Assembly (NCBI GenBank): GCA_030424845.1
Contig: JAUHWC010000001.1
Span: 434,001-498,000 of the forward strand
Length of the DNA: 64,000 nucleotides
Direction of reading: 5' to 3'
Source of the DNA: Alphaproteobacteria bacterium
GTDB lineage: Bacteria; Pseudomonadota; Alphaproteobacteria; Sphingomonadales; Sphingomonadaceae
The position numbers and the translations under genes were made by a program. Numbering within the stretch: the first letter of the stretch is position 1; every line of letters begins with the position of its first letter. The notes below the pieces were generated by a model. That model saw nothing but the letters and a program-made list of their open reading frames with translations, was not told the DNA's origin and did no database searches. Below are positions 43,708-52,053 of the stretch, in pieces.

Positions 43708-44100
43708 ATGTTCATGCAAGTCACGCTGATTTCCAGCGCCGCCGCCGCGCTAATTGCCATATGGCTGGGTATCCGTTGCGGACAGGTGCGCGGCAAGGAG
43801 AAGATCCTGCATGGAGACGGCGGAAACGCCCTGCTTGCACGGCGCATGCGCGCCCAGTCCAACTTCGTCGAATACACGCCTTTTGCCCTTGTCCTCATCG
43901 GAGCGCTGGAGGTGGTCGGCCACGGCGGGCTGGTGCTCGCCCTGACGGCGGCGATCTTCCTGCTTGGCCGCGTGCTGCACGCTTTCGGCATGGACAGCGA
44001 CACGGTCGCCAAGCCGCGCGTTGCAGGCATGTTCATGACGTTGCTACCAATGCTCGGGCTGGTGATTGCAGCGGTGCTGGCAGCACTGGGCGCGATCTAG
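43708..44100 (+). CDS. MAPEG family membrane protein
   Basis: The ATG at 43708 (MFMQVTLISSAAAALIAIWLG) follows GGGAG; the track start at 43546 is too early. The 130-residue protein has four helices. The family signature RAQSNFVEYTPFALVLIGALE binds glutathione in characterised members. It is inner-membrane and may be a glutathione-dependent detoxification enzyme. It is divergent from rpmF and convergent with the MBL hydrolase, with no space between the stops. Confidence 0.93.
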   Translation: MFMQVTLISSAAAALIAIWLGIRCGQVRGKEKILHGDGGNALLARRMRAQSNFVEYTPFALVLIGALEVVGHGGLVLALTAAIFLLGRVLHAFGMDSDTVAKPRVAGMFMTLLPMLGLVIAAVLAALGAI

Positions 44101-44772
44101 CTAGCCCCGCGCAAGCGCCGCGTCACTGACGAAGGCGTTGGTCTTTCGTTCCTGGCCGAAGGTGCTCGGCTGGCCGTGGCCGGGCACGAAGGTCACCTCG
44201 TCACCCAGGGGCCAAAGCTTCTTCGTGATCGCATCGATCAGGTCCTGGTGATTGCTCATCGGGAAATCGGTGCGACCGATGGAGCCGGCAAAGATCACGT
44301 CCCCTACGAAGGCGAACCTGGTGGGCCGGTGGAAAAAGATGACGTGGCCGGGCGTGTGGCCTGGGCAGTGGATCACCTCCATTTCGACCTCACCGAAAGT
44401 CACGGTGTCGCCATCTTTCAGCCAGCGGTCGGATTCGAATATCTCGCAATGCATGCCGAAACGCGGGCCATCGTCCTCAAGGCGGCTGATCCAGAAGCGG
44501 TCATCCTCGTGCGGGCCTTCGATCGGGATGCCCAGTTCCTTGGCGAGCATGCCCGACTGGCCGCAATGATCGGCATGGCCGTGGGTGAGCAGGATCTTCT
44601 CCACGCTCACACCTGAACGGGCGATCGCGTCCTTGATCTTGGCGAGGTCCCCGCCCGGATCGATGAGAGCGCCCTTCATGGTCTTCGAACACCAGACGAG
44701 CGAGCAGTTCTGCTCGAAAGCGGTAACGGGGATGATGGCAGCGCGCATCGGCGCTTCGTTCACGGCAGTCAT
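44101..44772 (-). CDS. MBL-fold metallo-hydrolase (glyoxalase II-like)
   Basis: 223 residues. The binuclear zinc site is THGHADHCGQ, with further ligands in HCPGHTPGHVIFFH and FVGDVIFAGSIGRTDFP. Spacing fits the YcbL/GloB-like subgroup of small hydrolases. It is likely a cytoplasmic thioesterase of the glyoxalase II type, possibly linked to glutathione, which would fit the adjacent MAPEG gene. True substrate not shown. The start MTAVNEAPMRAAIIP offers a second Met nine codons in; either is possible. Confidence 0.92.
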   Translation of the reverse strand: MTAVNEAPMRAAIIPVTAFEQNCSLVWCSKTMKGALIDPGGDLAKIKDAIARSGVSVEKILLTHGHADHCGQSGMLAKELGIPIEGPHEDDRFWISRLEDDGPRFGMHCEIFESDRWLKDGDTVTFGEVEMEVIHCPGHTPGHVIFFHRPTRFAFVGDVIFAGSIGRTDFPMSNHQDLIDAITKKLWPLGDEVTFVPGHGQPSTFGQERKTNAFVSDAALARG

Positions 44773-44801
44773 GCTGCCTTAGTGGCAATGGCGGCAGGGA
44801 A

Positions 44802-45428
44802 TTACAATCGCCCGCTCTTCCACACCACGCGGCCGACCAGGTCGATTTCCTCGACCTGCACCGACAGCGGCGGGTAGGACAGGTTCTGGCTGAGCAGCGA
44901 GAAGCGCCCTCCCCCTTGCGAGGTGACGCGCTTGACCAGCAGGCTGTCATCCAGCCGCACGACATAGATGCCGTCGCGGAAAGGCTTGCCGCTCATGTCC
45001 ACCAGCAGGTCGTCCCCTTCGCGCAGCAGCGGTTCCATCGAATCGCCGATCACGCGGACAGCAGAGAGCTTGTCTGATTCCAGACCCTGTTCGCGAAGCC
45101 ATTTGCGCGAGAAACGGAAGCTGTCGAAGGAAGTCTCGCCATTGGACATGGCACCCGGACCGGCAGAGGCCTCCACCGCAAGGCGCGGCACTTCGACCCA
45201 GTCTCCTTCAAAAGCGTAGGAAATTTCCTTCGGTGCGCCGAGCTCAGCCTCGGATACATCAAAGAAACGCGCCAGCTTGCGACGGTCATCCTCTTCGAGC
45301 TTACGCGGTGAACCCTTAGAGATATATTGCTGTAAATACGTAGTATTACGGCCAAGCATGCGGGAAAGGGAAGCCAGGCTACTCCCCTTCTCCCGCGCCA
45401 GTTCGGCCAATCTCTCTCGCGTGCCCAT
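44802..45428 (-). CDS. S24-family LexA/CI-like repressor
   Basis: 208 residues. The N-terminal helix-turn-helix is RLAELAREKGSSLASLSRMLGRNTTYLQQYISKGSPRKL. The C-terminal S24 peptidase domain has the likely Ala89-Gly90 cleavage site (EASAGPG), nucleophile Ser130 in VIGDSMEPLL and Lys166 in LLVKRVTS. Such proteins self-cleave when activated RecA is present. It resembles phage CI repressors and the standalone S24 regulators of sphingomonads more than LexA. It is divergent from two small genes across 141 bp. No other phage gene is near. Confidence 0.92.
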   Translation of the reverse strand: MGTRERLAELAREKGSSLASLSRMLGRNTTYLQQYISKGSPRKLEEDDRRKLARFFDVSEAELGAPKEISYAFEGDWVEVPRLAVEASAGPGAMSNGETSFDSFRFSRKWLREQGLESDKLSAVRVIGDSMEPLLREGDDLLVDMSGKPFRDGIYVVRLDDSLLVKRVTSQGGGRFSLLSQNLSYPPLSVQVEEIDLVGRVVWKSGRL

Positions 45429-45569
45429 ATGCTACTACCCCGTATCCTTGCAGAAAACGACATAGTCGAAGTATTTTTCCTAGACAAGTAGGATTTCGGG
45501 AGACAGCAATGTGACACGGCGATTCGTCACGCCGGACACGCGAAGAAGGACACAGAGAGAGGTAACGCG

Positions 45570-45758
45570 ATGTTGATCCGCAAGATCGAAGTCTTCCTGC
45601 GCCGCACAGGGATGCCCGCCACAAAGTTCGGTCGGCTGGCGACCAGCGATCCACGCTTTGTGCTGGGCCTGCGCAACGGAAGGACTCCGCGTTCTGCAAC
45701 AGAAGCACGGGTGGAACATTTCATGAACGAATACCGGGAGCGCACGCATGCTTATTGA
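45570..45758 (+). CDS. Small HTH-like protein (62 aa)
   Basis: MLIRKIEVFLRRTGMPATKFGRLATSDPRFVLGLRNGRTPRSATEARVEHFMNEY has the length and pattern of a single helix-turn-helix: MPATKFGRLATSD then PRFVLGLRNGR as recognition helix. It is preceded by AGAGAGG. It overlaps the next gene by 11 bases. I do not recognise the exact family; similar short proteins accompany S24 repressors in sphingomonads. A Cro-like antirepressor role is a guess from the divergent layout. Confidence 0.7.
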   Translation: MLIRKIEVFLRRTGMPATKFGRLATSDPRFVLGLRNGRTPRSATEARVEHFMNEYRERTHAY

Positions 45759-46104
45759 AACCAAGTCCGCAAGGCCAGCGAAGCCTGTCCGCCGCCGCAC
45801 GCCAAGCGAAAGGTTGCTAGAGGCGCTGCAAGAGCTCGCCGGGAACAAGGCGCAGCTCATCCATCACACGGAGCGCAGCTGGGCCAGCATCACCTTTGCC
45901 GGAACGCGCCACAAGGTGCAGCTGGCCTTTGAAGGGAAGGACGCGATCGATGCGGGCGAGTGCTTCATCGCCTTCCTGCCGGAGCACGAATTCACGATCC
46001 CCGGCCAACTGGTGGCGGACGCGGCGATTGTCGCGGTGGACCACCAGGCCACCCCGCCCCGGATGGTCGTCACCTGCGAATTGCTGATGCTGGAGGAGGG
46101 GTGA
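45748..46104 (+). CDS. Conserved hypothetical protein (118 aa)
   Basis: A 118-residue cytoplasmic protein. The N-terminus is basic (KSARPAKPVRRRTPSERLLEALQEL). The rest is predicted as alternating strands (ASITFAGTRHKVQLAFEG...CFIAFLPEHEFTIPGQLVADAAIVAVDHQ...RMVVTCELLML). No motif is recognised. It overlaps the preceding small HTH-like gene by 11 bases, so it is almost certainly in one transcript with it, under the presumed control of the S24 repressor. It is convergent with the aldehyde dehydrogenase gene. Confidence 0.75.
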   Translation: MLIETKSARPAKPVRRRTPSERLLEALQELAGNKAQLIHHTERSWASITFAGTRHKVQLAFEGKDAIDAGECFIAFLPEHEFTIPGQLVADAAIVAVDHQATPPRMVVTCELLMLEEG

Positions 46105-46127
46105 TCCCCTCCTCCTTCGAGGAACCG

Positions 46128-47561
46128 TCAGACGCGGCGGATGACCAGGTTCCGGATCTCGGTCATGTCCTCCATGGCAAAGCGGATGCCTTCGCGGCCG
46201 AGACCCGAATCCTTCACCCCGCCATAGGGCATGTTGTCCACGCGGTAGGAGGAGACATCGTTCACCACCACACCGCCGACATCGAGCACATCCCAGGCCT
46301 CCAGCACCTTGTGGATGTCGCTGGTGAAGATGCCCGCCTGAAGGCCGAACTTGGAATTGTTGACCTCGGCCAGCGCCTCGTCCCAGTCCGAGAATTTCGA
46401 TAGGTTGGCGAGCGGGCCGAAGGCTTCCTCGGTCACCGCATCGCAGGACGGGTTCACGCCTTCGAGCAAGGTCGCCTCCAGCATCGCGCCATCCAGCCCG
46501 CCGCCGCACAGCAGAGTGGCTCCCGCAGCAATGGCATCGTCGATCCAGCCCTTGAGGCGGGTAGCTTCCTTCACCGAGATCATCGGGCCGATGAAGGTCT
46601 CCCGATCCTTGGGGTCGCCCGCCTTCAAGGTGGCTGTCCTGGAGACGAGCATGTCCCTGAACTCGTCGTACACATCCTCGTGGATGATGATGCGCTGCAC
46701 GCCGATGCAGCTCTGGCCGGACTGGTAGAAGGCACCGAAGATGATGCGCTCCATCGCGTGGTCGAGGTCCGCATCCTTGTCCACGATCACCGCGGCGTTG
46801 CCGCCCAGTTCCAGCACCACGGGTTTCTTGCCCGCCTTGGCCTTCAGCGCCCAGCCCACGCCGGGAGAACCGGTGAAGCTGAGCAGCTTGAGCCTTTCGT
46901 CCGTCGTGAACAGGTCCGCCCCGTCGCGGCTGGCGGGCAGGATCGAGAATGCGCCTTCGGGAAGCACGTCACACTCGGCCAGCACCTCGCCCATGATGAT
47001 CGCGCCCAGCGGTGTCATGCTGGCCGGTTTCATAACGAAGGGGCAGCCTACCGCGATGGCAGGTGCGATCTTGTGCGCGGCAAGGTTGAGCGGGAAGTTG
47101 AAGGGCGAAATGAAGCTGCACGGCCCGATCGGCACGCGCTTCCACATCCCCATGTAGCCCTTGGCGCGCGGACTGATGTCGAGCGGCTGGACTTCGCCGT
47201 AATTGCGCGTCGCCTCTTCGGCTGCGATCTTGAAGGTATCGATCAGGCGGCCGACTTCGCCTTCCGCGTCGTTGATCGGCTTTCCCGCCTCGATGCACAG
47301 CGCATGGGCCAGTTCGTCAAACCGCTCGCGAAAGCGGGCGACGCAATGTTCCAGCACATCGCGCTTCTCGAAGCTGGCGAGCCGCGCCATCGGCTCGGCG
47401 GCGCGGGCCGCCCCGGCAATGGCCTCCTCTATGATGTCAGGCGTGGCGAGCGCGGTGCGAAAGGCGACTTCGCCGGTGTATTTGTCCAGCACCTCGAGAT
47501 CGGTGTTGGGCTGCACGGCCTTGTTGTTGAGGTAGAGCGGATAGGTATCTTTCAATTGCAT
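46128..47561 (-). CDS. Aldehyde dehydrogenase family protein
   Basis: 477 residues. NAD(P)-dependent oxidation of an aldehyde to the acid. Key motifs are FISPFNFPLNLAAHKIAPAIA, FTGSPGVGWALKAKAGKK, catalytic Glu in VLELGGNA, and nucleophile Cys in FYQSGQSCIGVQRI. The C-terminal NDVSSYRVDNMPYGGVKDSGLGREG is typical of the lactaldehyde/glycolaldehyde dehydrogenase-like branch. It follows the acetolactate synthase-like gene on the same strand, 79 bp downstream, so the two likely act on the same pathway. The substrate is not known. Confidence 0.93.
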   Translation of the reverse strand: MQLKDTYPLYLNNKAVQPNTDLEVLDKYTGEVAFRTALATPDIIEEAIAGAARAAEPMARLASFEKRDVLEHCVARFRERFDELAHALCIEAGKPINDAEGEVGRLIDTFKIAAEEATRNYGEVQPLDISPRAKGYMGMWKRVPIGPCSFISPFNFPLNLAAHKIAPAIAVGCPFVMKPASMTPLGAIIMGEVLAECDVLPEGAFSILPASRDGADLFTTDERLKLLSFTGSPGVGWALKAKAGKKPVVLELGGNAAVIVDKDADLDHAMERIIFGAFYQSGQSCIGVQRIIIHEDVYDEFRDMLVSRTATLKAGDPKDRETFIGPMISVKEATRLKGWIDDAIAAGATLLCGGGLDGAMLEATLLEGVNPSCDAVTEEAFGPLANLSKFSDWDEALAEVNNSKFGLQAGIFTSDIHKVLEAWDVLDVGGVVVNDVSSYRVDNMPYGGVKDSGLGREGIRFAMEDMTEIRNLVIRRV

Positions 47562-47579
47562 GTCGTCATCTCGGCAAAG

Positions 47580-47627
47580 GCCGGGAACTGCTCCCGGCGA
47601 CTGACTGGCCCCCGGCCTGGGCCGGGG
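47580..47627. repeat. Paired GC hairpins, REP-like element
   Basis: Two hairpins in a row: GCCGGGA-ACTGC-TCCCGGC (47580-47598) and CCCCGGCC-TG-GGCCGGGG (47610-47627). They sit between the acetolactate synthase-like and aldehyde dehydrogenase genes. The arrangement resembles a dispersed intergenic repeat pair rather than a single terminator. Confidence 0.6.
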
Positions 47628-47640
47628 TGACGCGAAAGGA

Positions 47641-49302
47641 TCAAAGCTCCGCGCTCAGCTTCTTGATATCGATATTCAGGATCTGGTCGTTCTTCGAATA
47701 ATCGACCGGACAATCCACCAGGTGCACACCCGGCGTATCGCGGCAATGGGCCAGCACTTCGCGCAAGTGATCGCTTGATTCCACGCGGTGGCCATGTGCG
47801 CCGAAACTCTCGGCAAACTTCACGAAGTCGGGGTTGCCATAGGTCAGCCCCCAATCCTTGAAGCCCATGTTGGCCTGCTTCCAGCGGATCATGCCATAGG
47901 CACTGTCATTCAGGATCAGTACCGTCAGATTGAGGCCGAGGCGGACCGCGGTTTCCATCTCCTGGTCATTCATCATGAAGCCGCCATCGCCGCAGATCGC
48001 CATGACCTTGCGATCGGGATAGAGCATCGCGCTCATCATCGCGGAGGGCAGGCCCGCCCCCATCGTGGCCAGCGCATTGTCCAGCAGCACGGTGTTGGGC
48101 AGGTAGGCTTCATACCCACGGGCGAACCAGATCTTGTAGACGCCATTGTCGAGGCAGATGATCCCGTCATGCGGCATGCAATCGCGCACCTGTTGGACCA
48201 GGTGCGGCGGGAAGATCGGGAAGCGGGCATCGCGGGCAAGGCCGCCGGTATGCTCAACCTCCGCCTTGCGATAGGCAAGCATGTGGTCGAAATTCCAGCT
48301 GCGGTTGGGGGCGATGTCTTCCTTGATCTGCCAGATGGCATTGGCGATATCGCCGATCACCTCGATCTGGGGGAAATAGACCGGGTCTACCTCCGCCGTC
48401 TTGGTGGACACGTGGATCACGCAAGGCCCGCCGGCCTTCATGAAGAAAGGCGGCTTCTCGATCACGTCATGGCCGACGTTGATGATGCAGTCCGAATCCT
48501 CCACCGCACGGTGGACGAAGTCGCCGGCAGACAGCGCCGCACAGCCCAGGAACAGCGGGTGTCGTTCGTCGATCACGCCCTTGCCCATCTGTGTCGTCAG
48601 GAAGGGGATGCCCGTCTTTTCCACGAACTGCAGCAACATGCGCCCCGTCATCTTGCGATTGGCACCTGCGCCGATCACCAGCACCGGAGCCTTGGCCTTC
48701 TCGATCGCCTCCACGGCCTGGCGCACGGCCTTCGGTTCTGCCGAGGGGCGCCGCGCCACGGAACGCGGGATGGGCCTGGCGTCGGTCTGCTCGTCGGCAA
48801 TGTCCTCAGGCAGCTCGAGGTGCACCGCGCCCGGCTTTTCCTCTTCCGCCAGGCGATAGGCTTCGCGCACGCGGCTGGGAATATTGTCGCCTGCTGCCAG
48901 CTGGTGGGTGTACTTGGTGATCGGGTCCATCATGGCGACCACGTCCAGGATCTGGAACCGGCCCTGCTTGGACTTCTTGATCGGCTTCTGGCCGGTGATC
49001 ATCATCATCGGCATGCCGCCCAGCTGGGCATAGGCAGCGGCCGTCACGAAATTGGTCGCACCCGGCCCCAGCGTGGCGATGCAGACGCCGGTCTTGCCCG
49101 TATGCCGGCCATAAGTCGCAGCCATGAAACCTGCGCCCTGTTCGTGGCGTGTCAGGACAAGCTTGATCTTGTCGGAACGGGATAGCGAATCCAGGAAATC
49201 GAGGTTCTCCTCCCCCGGAACGCCGAAGATGTATTCGCAGCCTTCTTCTTCAAGGCATTGGATGAAAAGGTCCGACGCTTTCTGCTTGCCGGTGTCTGAC
49301 AT
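47641..49302 (-). CDS. Acetolactate synthase large subunit-like ThDP enzyme
   Basis: The ATG at 49302 (MSDTGKQKASDLFIQCLEEEG) gives 553 residues; the upstream track residues are dropped. Domains are the PYR domain with catalytic Glu in VLTRHEQGAGFMAA, the central domain, and the PP domain with the ThDP motif GDGGFMMNDQEMETAVRLGLNLTVLILND. No small regulatory subunit gene (ilvN) is adjacent, so it is probably not the biosynthetic IlvB. The following aldehyde dehydrogenase suggests a catabolic 2-keto acid decarboxylation or carboligation. Exact reaction unknown. Confidence 0.88.
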   Translation of the reverse strand: MSDTGKQKASDLFIQCLEEEGCEYIFGVPGEENLDFLDSLSRSDKIKLVLTRHEQGAGFMAATYGRHTGKTGVCIATLGPGATNFVTAAAYAQLGGMPMMMITGQKPIKKSKQGRFQILDVVAMMDPITKYTHQLAAGDNIPSRVREAYRLAEEEKPGAVHLELPEDIADEQTDARPIPRSVARRPSAEPKAVRQAVEAIEKAKAPVLVIGAGANRKMTGRMLLQFVEKTGIPFLTTQMGKGVIDERHPLFLGCAALSAGDFVHRAVEDSDCIINVGHDVIEKPPFFMKAGGPCVIHVSTKTAEVDPVYFPQIEVIGDIANAIWQIKEDIAPNRSWNFDHMLAYRKAEVEHTGGLARDARFPIFPPHLVQQVRDCMPHDGIICLDNGVYKIWFARGYEAYLPNTVLLDNALATMGAGLPSAMMSAMLYPDRKVMAICGDGGFMMNDQEMETAVRLGLNLTVLILNDSAYGMIRWKQANMGFKDWGLTYGNPDFVKFAESFGAHGHRVESSDHLREVLAHCRDTPGVHLVDCPVDYSKNDQILNIDIKKLSAEL

Positions 49303-49438
49303 GGTCTGTGATCCCCCCAAGACCGCAGGCCCCGCCCCCATTTACAGGGCCTTTCACGGTTTCCAGATTGTCGCGACCACCGGAGCTTATCGCGCTCCAC
49401 CCAGGGAGCCTATCATAGCCTTGGCGCAGAGTCAGGCG

Positions 49439-50383
49439 CTAATAACCGAGTGCCAGATCGACCTGCGGAGCCAGCGGCCGGCCGGAAAGGTAGTTCTCGC
49501 AATTGGCGATGAACCGCTCTGCGGCGGCCTTGCGGCTCGCATCCGTTGGCAGCCCGGCAATGTGCATGGTGACATGCGCACCGGGCGCATCCCACAGGGG
49601 ATGGTCGGACGGCAGCGGCTCGGGATCGGTCAGGTCAAGGATCGCACCACCCAGCTTGCGGGCATGGAGAGCTTCGATCAGCGCATCCTGGTCGACGATA
49701 TCGGCGCGGGCGACATTCACCAGCACCGCATCGCCCTTCATAGCGCCGATCACATCAGCCGTGAACATCCCGCGCGTTTCCTGGGTTCCGGGCATGGCCA
49801 GCACCACCCAGTCGAACTCGCCGATGCGGGCTTGCCATTCATCCGGGCCAAGCGCCCCCTCGCCGCCGCTGCGCCGCACCGGCGTTACCTCTGCCCTGAA
49901 GCCTTGCAGCGTGCGACCGATCGCCCGCCCGATCTCGCCATAGCCCATCACCAGCACACGCGATCCGGCCAGCTCGCGCTTCGTGCCGGTCATCTGCGGG
50001 TCAAGCCATTGCTTCTTGTCCTGCGCCCGCACGATATCGGCATGGCCGCGGGCAAAGGCGAGCATCGCCATCAGCGTGAATTCCGCCACCGTATTGGCAT
50101 TGAGGCCGGAGCCATTGGTCAGCACCACATTGCGCGCGGCAAGGTCATCCAGCGGCAGCCAGTCCACCCCGGCGAAGAAGCTGTTGAGCCACTTGAGATT
50201 TTTCGCCAGCCGGATGGCTTCGAGCGGTGCGGCCTTGTCGAACATGTCGAACCAGCCAATCTCCGCATCGGGAGCCAGTGCCACCAGTTCTTCGCCCGTT
50301 TCCCACCAGCGCGCTTCAATGCCAGCGGGCAGCCTGCCTTCGACAAGCGGCCGGGTGAGTGCGGGAAGGACGGCGATGGTCAT
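49439..50383 (-). CDS. D-2-hydroxyacid dehydrogenase family protein
   Basis: The ATG at 50383 overlaps the cysS stop by four bases (ATGA). 314 residues. The Rossmann motif is VLVMGYGEIGRAIGRTL. The catalytic Arg is in LVNVARADIVDQDALIEAL, Glu in DLTDPEPLPSDHPLWD and His in VTMHIAG. It reduces a 2-keto acid or oxidises a D-2-hydroxyacid with NAD(P). The subgroup resembles glyoxylate/hydroxypyruvate reductase-like enzymes. Coupling to cysS is probably only positional. Confidence 0.93.
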   Translation of the reverse strand: MTIAVLPALTRPLVEGRLPAGIEARWWETGEELVALAPDAEIGWFDMFDKAAPLEAIRLAKNLKWLNSFFAGVDWLPLDDLAARNVVLTNGSGLNANTVAEFTLMAMLAFARGHADIVRAQDKKQWLDPQMTGTKRELAGSRVLVMGYGEIGRAIGRTLQGFRAEVTPVRRSGGEGALGPDEWQARIGEFDWVVLAMPGTQETRGMFTADVIGAMKGDAVLVNVARADIVDQDALIEALHARKLGGAILDLTDPEPLPSDHPLWDAPGAHVTMHIAGLPTDASRKAAAERFIANCENYLSGRPLAPQVDLALGY

Positions 50384-51870
50384 GCCAGCTTCCACTCCCA
50401 GCCCAGCGGATCGCCATCCATCACATCCACGCCTTTGGCCATCAGTTCATCGCGCAGCGCGTCGGACGTGGCGAAATCCTTTTCGGCACGTGCAGCCTTG
50501 CGGCGCTCCAACGCGTCCTCAATCTCCGCCTCGGTAATCGCGGTGTCTTTGGGGGCGATGCGCAAGTCCTTGCGATCCAGCGTCATGACGCCAAGCCCCA
50601 GCACCGCGTCCATCGCCGCGAGCGCCTGCAGCTTGTGGACCGGATCGGCCTTCTTCATGCCCAGCAATTCCTCGAACACGGTCAGCGCCTGCGGGGAATT
50701 GAGGTCATCGGACATCGCCTCGTCAAAGCGGTGCAGCAACGGCAGCAGCGCGCCGCCGATTTCGTCCTGCGCCTGTTCAAGCGTCCAGCCGCCTTCAGGC
50801 TCGGCTGGCAAATCCTCGACACGGGCCTTGGCCTTTTCCATGCCGATCAGGATACGCTTGAGGCGGGTGAGTGCCGCTTCCAGCCCTTCCCAGCTGAATT
50901 CCAGTTCGCTGCGATAATGCGCCTGCAAGCACATCATGCGGTAAGCGAGCGGCGCGTAGCCCTTGTCGATCAGCAATTGCAGGCGCAGGAACTCGCCCGA
51001 GGACTTGCTCATCTTGCCGCTGCGTTCGACGAGGAAGTTGTTGTGCATCCACACCCGCGCGCCGGAATTTGCCGCGTCCGACAAGCCGCCACAGCCGCAG
51101 AACGCCTGGTTCTGCGCAATCTCGTTCGGGTGGTGAATTTCGCGGTGGTCGATGCCGCCGGTATGAATATCGAAGGGAAAGCCCAGCAGCTTGCCGCTCA
51201 TAACCGAACATTCAAGATGCCAGCCGGGAGCGCCCTTGCCCCAAGGGCTGTCCCATTCCATCTGCCGCTTTTCGCCCGGCGGGGTTTTGCGCCAGATGGC
51301 GAAATCCGCCGCATTGCGCTTGCCCTCGACCGCGTCGATCCGGCCCTCACCCTCTTCGGTAACAGCGCGGGCAAGACGCCCGTAATCCTCAACCGAAGCG
51401 ACATCGAAATAGAGGCCAGACTCCAGCTCGTAGCAATGCTTGTCCGCAATGGATTTCGCGAACTCCAGCATCTCGTCGATATAGTCCGTGGCGATGGACC
51501 AGTGCGCCGGCTGGCGGATGTTGAGCGCCTTCACATCCGCCCAATACGCCTCGGTATAATGCTTCGCGATGTCCCAGATGGACTGCGCCTTTTCGGCCGC
51601 CATCTTCTCCATCTTGTCCTCGCCCTGATCGGCATCGTCCGTCAGGTGGCCCACATCGGTGATGTTGATCACATGGGTGAGCTTGTAGCCCTTCCAGCTC
51701 AGCGTGCGGCCCAATAGATCTGCAAACACATAAGCGCGCATGTTGCCGATATGCGGATAGTTATAGACCGTGGGTCCGCAGGTATAAACGCGCGCCTCAT
51801 GGGCGTGGACGGACTGGAAGGCCTCCGGCTGGCGGGTCAGCGAATTGAAGAGCTTGAGCGGCTTGGTCAT
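50380..51870 (-). CDS. cysS: Cysteinyl-tRNA synthetase
   Basis: 496 residues, class I. The zinc and HIGH region is VYTCGPTVYNYPHIGNMRAYVFADLL, with further zinc ligands in HLECSVMS and the HHP site (IHTGGIDHREIHHPNEIAQ). The KMSKS motif is GKMSKSSGEF. A helical C-terminal domain ends EWKLA. It charges tRNA-Cys. The length is slightly above the usual 460 because of insertions near residues 190-210. Gene order upstream is a 184-bp repeat-containing gap and then the cobT operon. Confidence 0.98.
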   Translation of the reverse strand: MTKPLKLFNSLTRQPEAFQSVHAHEARVYTCGPTVYNYPHIGNMRAYVFADLLGRTLSWKGYKLTHVINITDVGHLTDDADQGEDKMEKMAAEKAQSIWDIAKHYTEAYWADVKALNIRQPAHWSIATDYIDEMLEFAKSIADKHCYELESGLYFDVASVEDYGRLARAVTEEGEGRIDAVEGKRNAADFAIWRKTPPGEKRQMEWDSPWGKGAPGWHLECSVMSGKLLGFPFDIHTGGIDHREIHHPNEIAQNQAFCGCGGLSDAANSGARVWMHNNFLVERSGKMSKSSGEFLRLQLLIDKGYAPLAYRMMCLQAHYRSELEFSWEGLEAALTRLKRILIGMEKAKARVEDLPAEPEGGWTLEQAQDEIGGALLPLLHRFDEAMSDDLNSPQALTVFEELLGMKKADPVHKLQALAAMDAVLGLGVMTLDRKDLRIAPKDTAITEAEIEDALERRKAARAEKDFATSDALRDELMAKGVDVMDGDPLGWEWKLA

Positions 51871-51896
51871 GGCGGCAGGCTCTAGGTCGCATTTCC

Positions 51897-51935
51897 GGCT
51901 TCGACAAGCCGGGGGCGATGGAACACATGGAACAC
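51897..51935 (+). repeat. Composite intergenic repeat: GGCTTCGACAAGCC plus TGGAACACATGGAACAC
   Basis: GGCTT-CGAC-AAGCC (51897-51910) carries the same CTTCGACAAGC core as the 27.5-kb repeat. It is followed by TGGAACACATGGAACAC (51919-51935), a 16/17 match to the motif at 27692. The shared pair at two unlinked loci supports a dispersed element. Confidence 0.6.
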
Positions 51936-51961
51936 TGTTCTGGAGCGAAAAAACTGACGGG

Positions 51962-51982
51962 GCGCAAATGGCGGTTTTGCGC
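51962..51982 (-). terminator. Hairpin GCGCAAA-N7-TTTGCGC downstream of the cobT operon
   Basis: Perfect 7-bp arms lie 72 bp past the stop of the DUF2939 gene. On the minus strand a T-run (TTTTTT) occurs about 10 bases later. It is a possible weak terminator, or a 5' structure for cysS. Confidence 0.35.
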
Positions 51983-52053
51983 GTGGTTGGAGGGGAGAAC
52001 AGCAGGTCATGGCAGGCGTGTGGACCTGCCCGATGCCGGTAGGAAAGCAGCCG

